DNA of 26,886 nt, taken from positions 1-26,886 of IMG/VR virus record IMGVR_UViG_3300025168_000542. One strand, given 5' to 3'. The notes beneath the pieces are model-generated. The model saw only the letters and a program-made list of their open reading frames with translations. It ran no database searches and was not told the DNA's origin. This document shows positions 12,137 through 20,678 of the stretch, piece by piece. Each line of letters opens with the position of its first letter. The stretch's first letter is position 1. The DNA is from a virus. The position numbers and the translations under genes were made by a program.

Positions 12137-14466
12137 AAGACCAGAATCAAACTTTTGTCGATAAGGGCGAAGAGTGGGACGCAATCTATAACGCTATTCT
12201 TGAAAGAACAGGCGACAAGGAACTTGCGGCTGCAACGGCAACAGCACGTGCGGGTTCGCGACTGGAGAAGAAAAGCTACAAGGCCCCTCCGGCAGTTGTT
12301 AGAGAAGTGAACCAAGGGTTTGCGTGGGAAAAAGAATACAACCGAAGCGATGCTAAAACCCAAATTGGGAGAATGATTCAGCGCGGCAAAACACTATCTT
12401 TGGAAATGGTCAAAGGGATGGTCAGTTTCTTTGCTGGTCACGAGCGCGACATTGTAGCATCCGAAGCAAATAGAAACTCAAGGGATAAAGGCTATCCCGG
12501 AGCCGGTTTAATTGCGTGGAAGTTGTATGGCGGTGACGCGGGTAGAAAATGGGCCGAGGGTGTTGTGGCGGAAAGTCGAAAAGAACCTGCCGAAAAATCT
12601 GACGTCGTAAAAGCCAAGAACGTCGAGATTGACGCGCCTGACGGGCATCATTGGATGGATTACGTGGGCGGTCCTGTCCTAATGGTGGGCGACTACCAAC
12701 CACACGACGGGGCAAGCGAGAGTTTTGCGTTTGAAATTATCGAGGAACACGACCCCGACAATTTAAGGAAAGCAGACAACTTTAAGCCCCCCAAAGGTGT
12801 CCAGTCTCAGGCGGCGTTGGGGCTAAAGTGGCGACGGGAATACGGGCGCGGCGGGACCGAGATAGGTGTGGCTAGAGCCCGGACTCTATCAAACGGCAAC
12901 GGCATACCCTTAAAAACAATTAACCGGATGGTTTCGTATTTTGCTCGGCACGAGGTGGATTTAAAACCGGCCAAGAATAGTGACCCTGGCGCAGACGGAT
13001 ATCCAGGCGCTGGCTTAATCGCCTGGAAATTGTGGGGGGGAAACGAGGGCAAGCGCTGGGCGGATGCTATATCGGCGAGAGAAAAGAAAAAAGACGGCGT
13101 TAAAAAAGCATCCAAAGAATACTTGGAAGCGGCCCTAAAATTAGCCAAGGACGAGCTGCCGGGCTGGGCGTACGCTAGGATTCATCAAGCCGCGAGAGGT
13201 ACAGCAGGGGGCAAACGGCGAGGCGCTAAGGCCGGTTCCCGTATGCTTGCTAAAATGGCGATAAGCCAAATGACTCAAAACTTTATCGAAGAAATGAGCG
13301 ATCAAGACATCCGTATGGCTTGGCAGTATTTGGACGACTGGCATCGAAACCACAAACAAGATGCCGAGTTAAGGCCTGAGATTGTAAGAGTGGGTTCGAT
13401 GCTTATGAGCGAGATGACACGGCGCGGCAAAAAATGTCCGTCTTGTGACTTGATGCGAGAAGCCACGACTAGGCTGGAAGTTGAGAAAGCCCAACTTCTT
13501 AAGCTTAATAAAAGCAGTGTCTCGGTTCATTCGCCGAATAGTCCAATTGTTTTTGTGGTCGAGGAACCTAATTCAATCGACAAGGCACGGGGCGAATATT
13601 TAGTGGGGCAAGACGGTAGAATTTTTCAAGATCTTTATTTAAACAAGCTAGGGATCAAAAAAAGCGACGTCTGCATTGTAGATATTACCCAACTGGATTG
13701 GCTAGAAACTAAGCAACCTCGGGAGGTTATAGCACTTGGGCGAACGGCTAAAAACGCATTAGGCGACTTAGCAACTTGTGTTCTCCCTCACCCTAAAGCG
13801 GTTCGTCGTTTTGGCGATAGTGGGGAGATTGAACGCAAGCTCAACTCTGTAGTTAAAAGAAGCGGTCATTTCTTACTTGACCCAGACTCCCAAAATAGTC
13901 CAAGCTTGGAACCAGGAGCAGAAGAGGACAGTTGTGCGCAAGCCGATGAGCTGATTAATAAGCAGGGTGGCGTCAGTCGGGATCTTTCCGAACAGTCTGA
14001 ATCATTAGTCGTGCCGATCTCGAAGGCGGACTCGGAGAAGCAAATAGTCTACGGCATTGTGCTTGATCCTTATCAAGTAGATAGCCAAGACGATTGGGTG
14101 CCTCCAAAAGCAATAGAGGAAACAGCCCATAGATGGCTCGCAGAATCGCGGGTGATTGGGTTAGATCATAGCGAAGTAGCCAAGGCCCATCCGGTGGAAT
14201 CCTACATGGTGCCCTACCCAAGCCGCGAGGATTACGATAATGCTATGGCAAACGAACCTCACCGAGCATATACGATGCCCTTCGGGGAAGACATCGTGCA
14301 TTCAGGCTCATGGGTACTTGGGACAAAACTTGGGGATGAGGAATGGGCGTCAGTAAAAGACGGCGAATTAAACGCCTATAGCATAGGCGGTTATGGAAAC
14401 CGTAAAAAGACGACCAAGAGCAAAATGCCACAAGTTGAATTCGTAGAGTTGAAAGAAGAACGATAA
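12133..14466 (+). CDS. Multidomain prohead protein: duplicated phage domain, UDG-like domain, XkdF-like protease
   Basis: 777 residues, several times the size of a lone prohead protease. In order: short helical start (1-48); a domain ending KGYPGAGLIAWKLYGGDAG (about 49-145); HHWMDYVGGPVLM region (150-215); a second copy of the first domain, with GRGGTEIGVARARTLSNG and DGYPGAGLIAWKLWGGNEG (217-315); helical region with KKCPSC at about 434; a uracil-DNA glycosylase-superfamily-like domain (about 463-578, with VFVVEEPN, IVDITQL, VIALGRTAKNALG, LPHPKAVRRFG); and an XkdF-like serine protease (626-760, with VIGLDHSE and AYSIGGYG as likely His and Ser sites). It overlaps portal and scaffold genes at both ends, the usual place for a maturation protease. 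Confidence 0.8.
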   Translation: MKDQNQTFVDKGEEWDAIYNAILERTGDKELAAATATARAGSRLEKKSYKAPPAVVREVNQGFAWEKEYNRSDAKTQIGRMIQRGKTLSLEMVKGMVSFFAGHERDIVASEANRNSRDKGYPGAGLIAWKLYGGDAGRKWAEGVVAESRKEPAEKSDVVKAKNVEIDAPDGHHWMDYVGGPVLMVGDYQPHDGASESFAFEIIEEHDPDNLRKADNFKPPKGVQSQAALGLKWRREYGRGGTEIGVARARTLSNGNGIPLKTINRMVSYFARHEVDLKPAKNSDPGADGYPGAGLIAWKLWGGNEGKRWADAISAREKKKDGVKKASKEYLEAALKLAKDELPGWAYARIHQAARGTAGGKRRGAKAGSRMLAKMAISQMTQNFIEEMSDQDIRMAWQYLDDWHRNHKQDAELRPEIVRVGSMLMSEMTRRGKKCPSCDLMREATTRLEVEKAQLLKLNKSSVSVHSPNSPIVFVVEEPNSIDKARGEYLVGQDGRIFQDLYLNKLGIKKSDVCIVDITQLDWLETKQPREVIALGRTAKNALGDLATCVLPHPKAVRRFGDSGEIERKLNSVVKRSGHFLLDPDSQNSPSLEPGAEEDSCAQADELINKQGGVSRDLSEQSESLVVPISKADSEKQIVYGIVLDPYQVDSQDDWVPPKAIEETAHRWLAESRVIGLDHSEVAKAHPVESYMVPYPSREDYDNAMANEPHRAYTMPFGEDIVHSGSWVLGTKLGDEEWASVKDGELNAYSIGGYGNRKKTTKSKMPQVEFVELKEER

Positions 14467-15491
14467 TGGCGATCACAGCCCTAACCGACGTAGAAACTCT
14501 TGAAGTAAGCTTAGTGCCTCAAGGCGCTAATAAGAAAAAAAGATTTCCCGTCCTAAAATCAGCGGAGAAAAACATGTCTGATATTTTACACGCGGTTATT
14601 GACGCTCCCAGCAGCGAAGACAACCGATTTGATCAAGTAGTAAAAAGCAGCTCGCTCAGGAACAACCCTGAAGCGGCTGAAGCCGTAATAGGTGCTCTAA
14701 AAATCCTAAACGCTTATTCTGATTCCGTCTCGCCCGCAGAAGCGGTCGGCTTAGTTGCCGACGGTTTGGGTGTCCAGAAGGGTCTTTACGAAAAAGGCAG
14801 TGAGTACGAAGAAAAAGCGGAAGAAGAAGAAGAAGAAGAAAAAGAAGAGGAAGCCGAAGTAAAGATTGAAATGGCGGATGAAGAGGAAGAAGAAACCGAA
14901 AAAGCAGAAGAAGAAGAAGAAGAAACCGAAAAAGCAGAAGAAGAAGAAGAAGAAACCGAAAAAGAAGAAGAAGAAGAGGAAGAGGAGACCGAAAAAGAAG
15001 ACGTCGAAAAGTCTTTAAAGTCACTCCCTAAAAACGTTCGCCGCCAAATGACAGCGCTCTTCAAGTCTCAAAAGCAGGCCATCGCCAAAGCTGCAAAGCT
15101 CGAAAAGGCTTTAAAAGTGGAGCGAGACGAGCGGCTTCGTAAAGACTTTGTGGAAAAAGCCCACAAGGATTTTCCTTACGTTCCCGGCAAATCACCGGAA
15201 GAAGTCGGCTTGATGCTTAAGTCTCTTCATTCGGTAGCACCAAAAATTGCTGAAGACATCGAAGGTATCTTTAAGTCTGTCAGTGCAACAATCGAGAAAA
15301 CCGGTCTGCTCACAGAGTTGGGGTCCGGTATGAGTAGCGGTGGCGATAGCGCTTCGGCTTACGGAAAACTAGATGGGATTGCTCGACAGGCGGTCACTAA
15401 GTCTGGCGTTTCGTATGCGAAAGCTTTTGAAACCGCTATGACTCAAAACCCTGAACTCTATACTGCTTATCTCAACGAGCAAGCCAAGTAA
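14466..15491 (+). CDS. Capsid scaffold / assembly protein with Glu-rich linker
   Basis: 341 residues; ATG overlaps the protease stop (TAATG). The first 30 residues (TDVETLEVSLVPQGANKKKRF) carry the 'VSLVPQGANK' motif found next to XkdF-type proteases and scaffolds, likely a cleavage-proximal segment. Residues about 113-180 are almost pure Glu with repeated EEEEETEKA units (27 bp DNA repeats). Then comes a basic coiled-coil region (VRRQMTALFKSQKQAIAKAAKLEKALKVERDERLRK) and a globular C-terminus. It would guide major capsid protein assembly and be degraded or expelled. The acidic-then-coiled layout is typical of scaffolds. Confidence 0.8.
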   Translation: MAITALTDVETLEVSLVPQGANKKKRFPVLKSAEKNMSDILHAVIDAPSSEDNRFDQVVKSSSLRNNPEAAEAVIGALKILNAYSDSVSPAEAVGLVADGLGVQKGLYEKGSEYEEKAEEEEEEEKEEEAEVKIEMADEEEEETEKAEEEEEETEKAEEEEEETEKEEEEEEEETEKEDVEKSLKSLPKNVRRQMTALFKSQKQAIAKAAKLEKALKVERDERLRKDFVEKAHKDFPYVPGKSPEEVGLMLKSLHSVAPKIAEDIEGIFKSVSATIEKTGLLTELGSGMSSGGDSASAYGKLDGIARQAVTKSGVSYAKAFETAMTQNPELYTAYLNEQAK

Positions 15492-15505
15492 GAAGGAGAC
15501 TCAAC

Positions 15506-15880
15506 ATGGCAATTTCAGAAAATAAAACATGTATCACTCTCGTTGCGGCGGCGGATTTATCCGCGAAGCAATATTATTTTGTAGCTGTGGACGCGAACGG
15601 TAAAGCGGCTCTGACTGGCGACGACGGCAACCCCGTCGGTGTTCTTCAGAACAAGCCAGCTGCGGGCGAAGCGGCAACCATCTGCATTGCAGGGGTAACA
15701 CCTGTCTACGTTGGAACCCACACGGGGATTGGAACTGGCTACAATATTGGATGCGATTCCAATTCAGCAGCTAAAGTTTCAGACACGGGTTCTTATCGTT
15801 TGGGTGTTTCTTTAGAAGACCCAACAGCCAACGGTGATATTATCAGCCTGCTTTTTCAGAAAAACGGAAAACAAGCTTAA
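15506..15880 (+). CDS. Head decoration / capsid cement protein (DUF2190-like)
   Basis: 124 residues; AAGGAGA 10 bp before the ATG. Small Gly/Ala/Thr-rich beta protein: TLVAAADLSAKQYYFVAVDANGKAAL, then GVLQNKPAAGEAATICIAGVTPVYV, then a C-terminal YRLGVSLEDPTANGDIISLLF. The 'pG.LQ.kP' and 'G..v.v...G' pattern is that of DUF2190-type decoration proteins that sit between scaffold and major capsid genes. It would stabilise the expanded head. Position and pattern agree; the exact family is by resemblance. Confidence 0.75.
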   Translation: MAISENKTCITLVAAADLSAKQYYFVAVDANGKAALTGDDGNPVGVLQNKPAAGEAATICIAGVTPVYVGTHTGIGTGYNIGCDSNSAAKVSDTGSYRLGVSLEDPTANGDIISLLFQKNGKQA

Positions 15881-15906
15881 ATAAGCATTTATAGGAGGAT
15901 CCACAA

Positions 15907-16869
15907 ATGCCAAATCCAACTCGTAGTGATGTTCACGTAAATGCTCCGTTGACCAACGTGTCAATTGCGTATCTACAGGAAAATACTAAGTTTATTTCTA
16001 CCCAATTATTCCCCCTCATCAATGTGCCGAAACAGAGCGACCTCTATTTCCAGTACGATCAGGGCGATTTTATGCGAGCCGAAGCTAAAGACCGTGCCCC
16101 CGGTACAGAGTCTGCCGGTGCCGGTTACGATCTGACGACTGCGGCATATTCGTGTGCTGTAAAAGCGCTTCACAAAGACGTGGCGGACCAGATTCGTATG
16201 AATGCGGATGCCCCGCTGAACATGGATAGCGATGCTACTAAATTTTTGACTCAGCAAATGATGATTCGCCGGGACAAAGATTGGGCAGCTAGTTTTTTTA
16301 CAGGCGGAACATGGACCGGTTCTACAACCGGTGCTGATATTAATAAGGCGGCCTCCAAGTGGAACTCCGCTACCGCTACACCGATTGAAGATATTGACGC
16401 CGAAGCTGATTCTATTGAGGCAAAAACTGGATTTCGTGGAAACACGCTTGTTCTAGGTGTTGACGCCTACAACGCGCTGAAGAACTCGGCGGATGTAGTG
16501 GATCGAATTAGATACACTCAGACAGGTGTTGTTACTGAAGATATGCTGGCAGGACTTCTTGGAATGAAGAAAGTTTTGGTTGCTCGCGGTGTTGAAAACA
16601 CAGCACTTCAAGGCGCTGCTGACGTTGTTAGCCGTATTTACACGGGAACCTCAGCCGTTCTCATGTATGTGCCTGACTCACCTAGTTTAATGCACCCATC
16701 TGCGGGATACACGTTTGCATGGCAGTATGCCGGTGCTGGTGGTGACGGACAACGCGTAAGCCGCTTCCGTATGGATCACTTGCGTAGTGACCGCATTGAG
16801 ATGGAAATGAGCTATGACCAAAAGCAGGTTTCGACCGTTCTTGGTGCTCGTTTCATCAACTGCGCATAA
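15907..16869 (+). CDS. Major capsid protein
   Basis: 320 residues. It has the best ribosome site in the window, TAGGAGGA at 15892-15899 with AGGAGG 8 bp from the ATG, as expected for the most abundant virion protein. Begins PNPTRSDVHVNAPLTNVSIAYLQ, then FISTQLFPLINVPKQSDLYFQYDQGDFMR, features of the phage major capsid E type (HK97 fold). Middle: TGFRGNTLVLGVDAYNAL. C-terminal half has YTFAWQYAGAGG then RVSRFRMDHLRSDRIEMEMSYDQK. No cleavage site is obvious. A short inverted repeat GCTTA-AA-TAAGC (15875-15886) lies before the ribosome site. Location after the decoration gene supports it. Confidence 0.9.
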   Translation: MPNPTRSDVHVNAPLTNVSIAYLQENTKFISTQLFPLINVPKQSDLYFQYDQGDFMRAEAKDRAPGTESAGAGYDLTTAAYSCAVKALHKDVADQIRMNADAPLNMDSDATKFLTQQMMIRRDKDWAASFFTGGTWTGSTTGADINKAASKWNSATATPIEDIDAEADSIEAKTGFRGNTLVLGVDAYNALKNSADVVDRIRYTQTGVVTEDMLAGLLGMKKVLVARGVENTALQGAADVVSRIYTGTSAVLMYVPDSPSLMHPSAGYTFAWQYAGAGGDGQRVSRFRMDHLRSDRIEMEMSYDQKQVSTVLGARFINCA

Positions 16870-16871
16870 TT

Positions 16872-17102
16872 ATGTGGGTGGCGGGGAAACCACTAAAGGT
16901 GCCCACGTCGGAGGGCCGGTACGAGGATCGTCAAATTGGCGATCCCGTGCCGGAAGCTCCAACATGGCCGCTTCGTCAGTTTCAAGCGCATAAGAATCTT
17001 GGCTGGATTAAGTTTATTAAACCAACCAAGACTCCGGCAAAAAAACAGGCGAAGAAAAAAAGCAGACGACGGAAGGTCGCGGATGTAGTCGACAAGGGGT
17101 AG
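16872..17102 (+). CDS. Hypothetical small basic head protein (76 aa)
   Basis: ATG at 16872, 2 bp after the capsid stop. Begins MWVAGKPLKVPTSEGRYEDRQIGDPVPEAPTWPLRQF and ends in a Lys/Arg tail (KKQAKKKSRRRKVADVVDKG). Small proteins of this size and position between the major capsid and connector genes are common in siphoviruses and may bind DNA or the capsid interior. No family recognised. Its basic tail would fit nucleic acid contact, which is inference. Confidence 0.75.
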   Translation: MWVAGKPLKVPTSEGRYEDRQIGDPVPEAPTWPLRQFQAHKNLGWIKFIKPTKTPAKKQAKKKSRRRKVADVVDKG

Positions 17103-17108
17103 ATTGAT

Positions 17109-17555
17109 ATGGCTTGGTCTTATAGTGATTCATTAAGCACGAATCGGGACAGAGTACGCCTAACCATTGGCGACACAAATACCAACGATCAAATTCTGCC
17201 GAACGAGACTATCGATGCGCTTTTAACGGATAACAGTGACGATGTCCTTTTAACGTCCGTTGCTAGTGTCCGTGCAATCATTGCAAAATACTCCAGAGAG
17301 CTTTCTCGTGGGGCAATTGGCATGAGTGCGGATATGACGGTTTTCGTGGCCCATTACCGCGATCTCCTCACCGATCTTATAAAACAGACTCGGGGGCTGT
17401 CCGGCGTCAGGTATAAATCCGCTTTTAGCCAATCCAGAAAAGAAACCATCGAGAGCGACGACGATTACATTCGCCCCTTCGCTGCGGTGGGGCGGGATGA
17501 TTACCCGGGCAGTGGTCAAAACAGTCCGGGCGACGACAACGGCGATGAATACTAA
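17109..17555 (+). CDS. Head-tail connector protein (gp6/adaptor-like)
   Basis: 148 residues. Begins AWSYSDSLSTNRDRVRLTIGDTN, then DDVLLTSVASVRAIIAKYSRELS, the helical pattern of head-completion adaptors (RDRVRLxIGD and ADxxLxxA.SVRA motifs) that dock on the portal after packaging. The C-terminus is acidic and likely disordered (DDNGDEY). It follows the capsid genes as expected. Called by resemblance and position; stop overlaps the next ATG (TAATG). Confidence 0.75.
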   Translation: MAWSYSDSLSTNRDRVRLTIGDTNTNDQILPNETIDALLTDNSDDVLLTSVASVRAIIAKYSRELSRGAIGMSADMTVFVAHYRDLLTDLIKQTRGLSGVRYKSAFSQSRKETIESDDDYIRPFAAVGRDDYPGSGQNSPGDDNGDEY

Positions 17556-18163
17556 TGGCTGGCAAGGATCTCGGAAATGTTACGCGGTTTTTAGAAGACT
17601 ACGTTAAAGAGTTAAAATCCAGTCAGTTTAAAGCCATGTTCGAGGCCGCGCAGACCTTAACGCTTGTCATTGATATGGCTTGTCGTGCAAACTTTAAAAA
17701 AGCCACGGGGTCTTTAGCTGGGTCGTTTAGTGAAGCCCCTGTTTTGGACAGAGGCGGTAGACTTGAGACAGGTTCCTATTCGCCTTTGCCTTACGCGGGC
17801 ATTCGTGAAACGGGCGGCGTTATAAGAAAGAAAAGCAAGCGGCTGACAATCCCAATGACTAAAAAGGCAGTAAGCACGGGGAGTCCACTAAACTGGTCAG
17901 GTGGCAAACCTCTGGTCTATTTATTTAAAAGATCGAGTGCTGGCAGTGGTTATGCGGGTGTTCTCGCAACCATCAAAAGAAAAAGAACAAAAAAAAATCC
18001 AGCGGTTTTCCAAACTCAGTATGCTCTTAGGAATTACGTAACGCACCCGAAGTCTGGTTACTTGTCTTTTTCTGAAAAAATGGCCGCGCCCGAAGTCGAG
18101 AAAATTATTGGCGACTACGCTGTAAAGTCTTTTGTCGATACAAAATCCCCTGGAGTCAAGTAA
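17555..18163 (+). CDS. Tail completion / neck protein (HK97 gp10-like)
   Basis: 202 residues; start overlaps the previous stop. The segment RANFKKATGSLAGSF... then GSYSPLPYAGIRETGGVIRKKSKRLTIPM is typical of HK97 gp10 / Mu gpG-like proteins: a turn 'TGSLAxSF', then 'YAxxxExGG.I..k'. It is basic, with a Lys-rich loop (KRKRTKKNPAVF). It would join the neck between head and tail. The stop overlaps the next ATG. Family by resemblance. Confidence 0.75.
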   Translation: MAGKDLGNVTRFLEDYVKELKSSQFKAMFEAAQTLTLVIDMACRANFKKATGSLAGSFSEAPVLDRGGRLETGSYSPLPYAGIRETGGVIRKKSKRLTIPMTKKAVSTGSPLNWSGGKPLVYLFKRSSAGSGYAGVLATIKRKRTKKNPAVFQTQYALRNYVTHPKSGYLSFSEKMAAPEVEKIIGDYAVKSFVDTKSPGVK

Positions 18164-18618
18164 TGGGTACTCCAGCAAGAACCAATATCTTAGCAAACAT
18201 AAGCACGACGCTTGCCGGGATTACTACGGGGAACGGTTATAATACAACCGTCGTCACCGTTGGAAAAGAAGCGAGCACTTGGGCCGAAATCCCTGTCTCT
18301 CTTAAGCCGTGGATCGGTTACGTTCCTATCGCCGAAACTTTGCAATACTTACCAGCTAACCAGATTAGAATGGTTTTGCCGATTGATTTAATTTGTCATG
18401 TGGTTGGTCAAACACAAGCCGACCGTGCGACAAAATTAAGCAATTTACTTGATGACGTGATCGCTGCTTTAAGTGTGGACACAACTAGGGCTTCCAATGC
18501 AATATCAACAACGGCGGTCACTGTAGACACGGACGAAGGCGCTCCGGGTGCAATTGGTCAAGGGTCGATGGTTTTGCGGGTTGAAGTTGCTTATATGCGA
18601 ACAAGCGGGCAATCTTAG
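18163..18618 (+). CDS. Tail terminator-like protein
   Basis: 151 residues. Layout is that of tail terminators: N-terminal helix (TNILANISTTLAGI), beta segment VTVGKEASTWAEIPVSLKPWIGYVP, RMVLPIDLICHVVG (central strand), helix TKLSNLLDDVIAAL, and C-terminal strand QGSMVLRVEVAYM. Position between the neck protein and the tail tube gene agrees. It would cap the tail tube at its head end and set tail length with the tape measure. Inferred by pattern and synteny. Confidence 0.65.
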   Translation: MGTPARTNILANISTTLAGITTGNGYNTTVVTVGKEASTWAEIPVSLKPWIGYVPIAETLQYLPANQIRMVLPIDLICHVVGQTQADRATKLSNLLDDVIAALSVDTTRASNAISTTAVTVDTDEGAPGAIGQGSMVLRVEVAYMRTSGQS

Positions 18619-18629
18619 GAGGGTTGATA

Positions 18630-18848
18630 ATGAAAATTAAATACATGGGTATCACTGCAATTCGACTAGGCGATAAACCTTTAAGTTTTGGCGATGTGCT
18701 CGATCTTTCGGATTCGGAAGCCAAGCACCTTCTTGAAAGCAAACTGTTTTCAAAAGTTGAAGAAGAGCCGCCTAAAACAACGACAAAAACCAAGGCTAAG
18801 AAAAAAGCCGTAGAACCAACAATCGAAACGACTGAAGAGGAGAGCTAG
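18630..18848 (+). CDS. Hypothetical small protein with charged tail (72 aa)
   Basis: The ATG at 18630 is chosen over an in-frame TTG at 18624 because AGGAGGG (18617-18623) is 6 bp upstream. Begins MKIKYMGITAIRLGDKPLSFGDVLDLSDSEAKHL, a compact fold like small phage proteins with a 'V..G..v.ls..eA..Ll' pattern. The rest is Lys/Thr/Glu-rich and probably disordered. Positioned between tail terminator and tube genes, as is common. Function unknown. Confidence 0.75.
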   Translation: MKIKYMGITAIRLGDKPLSFGDVLDLSDSEAKHLLESKLFSKVEEEPPKTTTKTKAKKKAVEPTIETTEEES

Positions 18849-18850
18849 AT

Positions 18851-20287
18851 ATGGGTGCTTCAACCGATCATGCATTAGGCCGGAATTTAAATTTTTACTG
18901 TAAAGTGGAAACAACTGCTGGTGCTCAGTACGGCACAACTTCGCAGGAACAAGTTGCCGCCGACGACGCTGCTAAAGTTCTTGCAACGTCGATGGAATTT
19001 TCGGTTGCTAGAGCCGACCGCATGGATTCCCGTACTACAAGATCCGTTCTTGAGCGTATTACAGGCAAGCAGGAAATTTCATGGTCTTGCGAAAGCTACC
19101 TGCTACCTGCTGGGGCACCTACGGTGCCGGACATAGCGCCGCTGCTTCACGCTGGGTTGGGTTCGGGGCCTTATGTGGGTTCGGCTGCGACTTTGGGGAC
19201 GGCGGTTGTTACGGGAGCGTCTAAGGCGTCCAGCGCCGTTATATCGTTTTCGGCAGGACACCCGTTTAAGCTAAACGATATGGTTTATTTTACGGGCGTT
19301 GTTGGCATGACTGAGCTGAACGGCTTAACTTTAAAAGTCACCGCGGTCGACTCGGGCGGCGCGGACGTGACTTTTGCAGTCAACTCTACGGGCTTTGGGA
19401 CTTGGGGAGCGGGCGGTACTCAAAACGCACTGCTCCAGACCTATCGGGTATCTGATACCAACGCCCTTCCAACTGTAAGACTATCACGAGAAACTAATCA
19501 AATTTTAAGAGAAGATCTGTTTGGTTGCTGGGTCGAAGAAGTTGGCGTCTCTGCAAGCGGTGGCGAAGAACCCAAGATCACATTTAGTGGCGGGGCTTTT
19601 AATTACGCTTTGACCGGTACAGGAGCTTCCGAAGGCTCAAACTCAGGCACAACTTTAAACGTGGAAGCTGGCCAAGGCGTAAACTTCATGGTCGGTTCCG
19701 TGATTAGCGTTTCGACAAACACCAACGAGATTGTAACAGCTAAAAGCACTGACGCTTTAACGACCAGTTCAATGGGCAGCACTAGCGACGCGACGCCGGT
19801 TCTGCCGACAATTTACACTCCAGTAACTGCGGGGAATCCTATCAACGGTATTTCGGGCAGTTTGCTTTTAAACAGCGTAAGTCTGCCGATAACGTCTTTT
19901 GATATGTCACTGGCAAACGGTCTTAAGCCCATTAGTGACGAGGCTATGACAAAAGGGACCAGTGATTTTATCGCTGGTTATCGTTCTGTTTCGGGTAACA
20001 TTAGCGTTCGGGCACGTAAGGATATGATCCAAAATCTTGCTCAACGTTATGTCCAAACAACTGCAACGGCAGATCCTTCGTTTGCGAGCATTCCCGTTGT
20101 CATTACTTTGGGCAGCGAAACAGGCAAACAATGCGTTATCACTATGGCAACTTGCGAACTTGATTTCGCGGGCATCGAAATACCGGAAGCTGAAGAAGCT
20201 ATCCTGTCGATTCCTTTTAAAGCTCTAGGCGCAACGGGTGCCGATAGCTCAAATCAGGAAATCCTATTTTCTTGGAACCAGAATTAA
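18851..20287 (+). CDS. Major tail tube protein with inserted FCCH-like domain
   Basis: 478 residues; GAGGAG upstream of the ATG at 18851. The N-terminus (ALGRNLNFYCKVETTAG), TGKQEISWSCESYLLPAG, and the C-terminal half (NGLKPISDEAMTKGTSDFIAGYRSVSGNISVR, ITMATCELDFAGIEIPE) are typical of long-tail tube proteins. Residues about 136-195 (GHPFKLNDMVYFTGVVGMTELNGLTLKVTA) resemble the ubiquitin-activating-enzyme FCCH-like domain found on phage tail proteins. It lies just before the tail chaperone genes, as a tube protein should. Confidence 0.85.
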   Translation: MGASTDHALGRNLNFYCKVETTAGAQYGTTSQEQVAADDAAKVLATSMEFSVARADRMDSRTTRSVLERITGKQEISWSCESYLLPAGAPTVPDIAPLLHAGLGSGPYVGSAATLGTAVVTGASKASSAVISFSAGHPFKLNDMVYFTGVVGMTELNGLTLKVTAVDSGGADVTFAVNSTGFGTWGAGGTQNALLQTYRVSDTNALPTVRLSRETNQILREDLFGCWVEEVGVSASGGEEPKITFSGGAFNYALTGTGASEGSNSGTTLNVEAGQGVNFMVGSVISVSTNTNEIVTAKSTDALTTSSMGSTSDATPVLPTIYTPVTAGNPINGISGSLLLNSVSLPITSFDMSLANGLKPISDEAMTKGTSDFIAGYRSVSGNISVRARKDMIQNLAQRYVQTTATADPSFASIPVVITLGSETGKQCVITMATCELDFAGIEIPEAEEAILSIPFKALGATGADSSNQEILFSWNQN

Positions 20288-20313
20288 CATTTAAAAATTT
20301 ACGGGGAAACAAT

Positions 20314-20664
20314 ATGACTATCAGCGAAGCGGACGCAGTTCTGTACGTGCCAGAACATGGCGACAATAGACACCTGCCTGATGAAGAACAAATTTTTGTA
20401 AAAATTGTTCCAATGACTGGCGGTGAGTTTAGAAGATACACCCGCGCAGCCACATTAAAAAAGAACCAAACTAACCTCGAAAAAGTCGTCGAGAAAATTA
20501 TTATTGAACGGGTTCTGGAAGTCGAGAACTACAAAGACATTCGCGACAAGGCTGTTTCGACTTCAGAGGAATTTTTTGAGCAGGCTGAAGTAGCCCTTAT
20601 CGACGAAGTTTTTTCGGCACTCACTGAGATCAGTGTTTTGAAAGGCGGTCAAAGAAAAAAATAG
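20314..20664 (+). CDS. Tail assembly chaperone, short form (lambda gpG-like)
   Basis: 116 residues from the ATG at 20314, chosen over an upstream in-frame TTG (20272) because GGGGA lies 6 bp before it and it does not overlap the tube gene. Helical and acidic, with VKIVPMTGGEFRRYTRAATLKK and a C-terminal helix. Position between tail tube and tape measure, plus the frameshift site at its end, identifies it. About 30 residues of its C-terminus (AEVALIDEVFSALTEISVLKGG) are hydrophobic enough to bind tape-measure segments. Confidence 0.8.
   Translation: MTISEADAVLYVPEHGDNRHLPDEEQIFVKIVPMTGGEFRRYTRAATLKKNQTNLEKVVEKIIIERVLEVENYKDIRDKAVSTSEEFFEQAEVALIDEVFSALTEISVLKGGQRKK
20655..20661 (+). other. Programmed -1 frameshift slippery site A_AAA_AAA
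   Basis: The short chaperone ends ...CAA AGA AAA AAA TAG. The heptamer A_AAA_AAA is in register. A -1 slip makes the next codon ATA at 20661 and leads directly, with no stop, into ATC GCC CTT CGT ATG (20667-20681), the frame of the next gene. A fused product would be 249 residues. This mirrors the lambda G/GT arrangement, where the slippery sequence is G_GGA_AAG. No downstream stimulating structure was identified by eye. Confidence 0.8.
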
Positions 20665-20678
20665 AGATCGCCCTTCGT

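Noticed and set aside
14656-15064. Leu- and Ser-rich minus-strand ORFs opposite the scaffold gene
   Set aside because: They mirror the GAA-rich Glu repeats; low-complexity shadow with no ribosome site.
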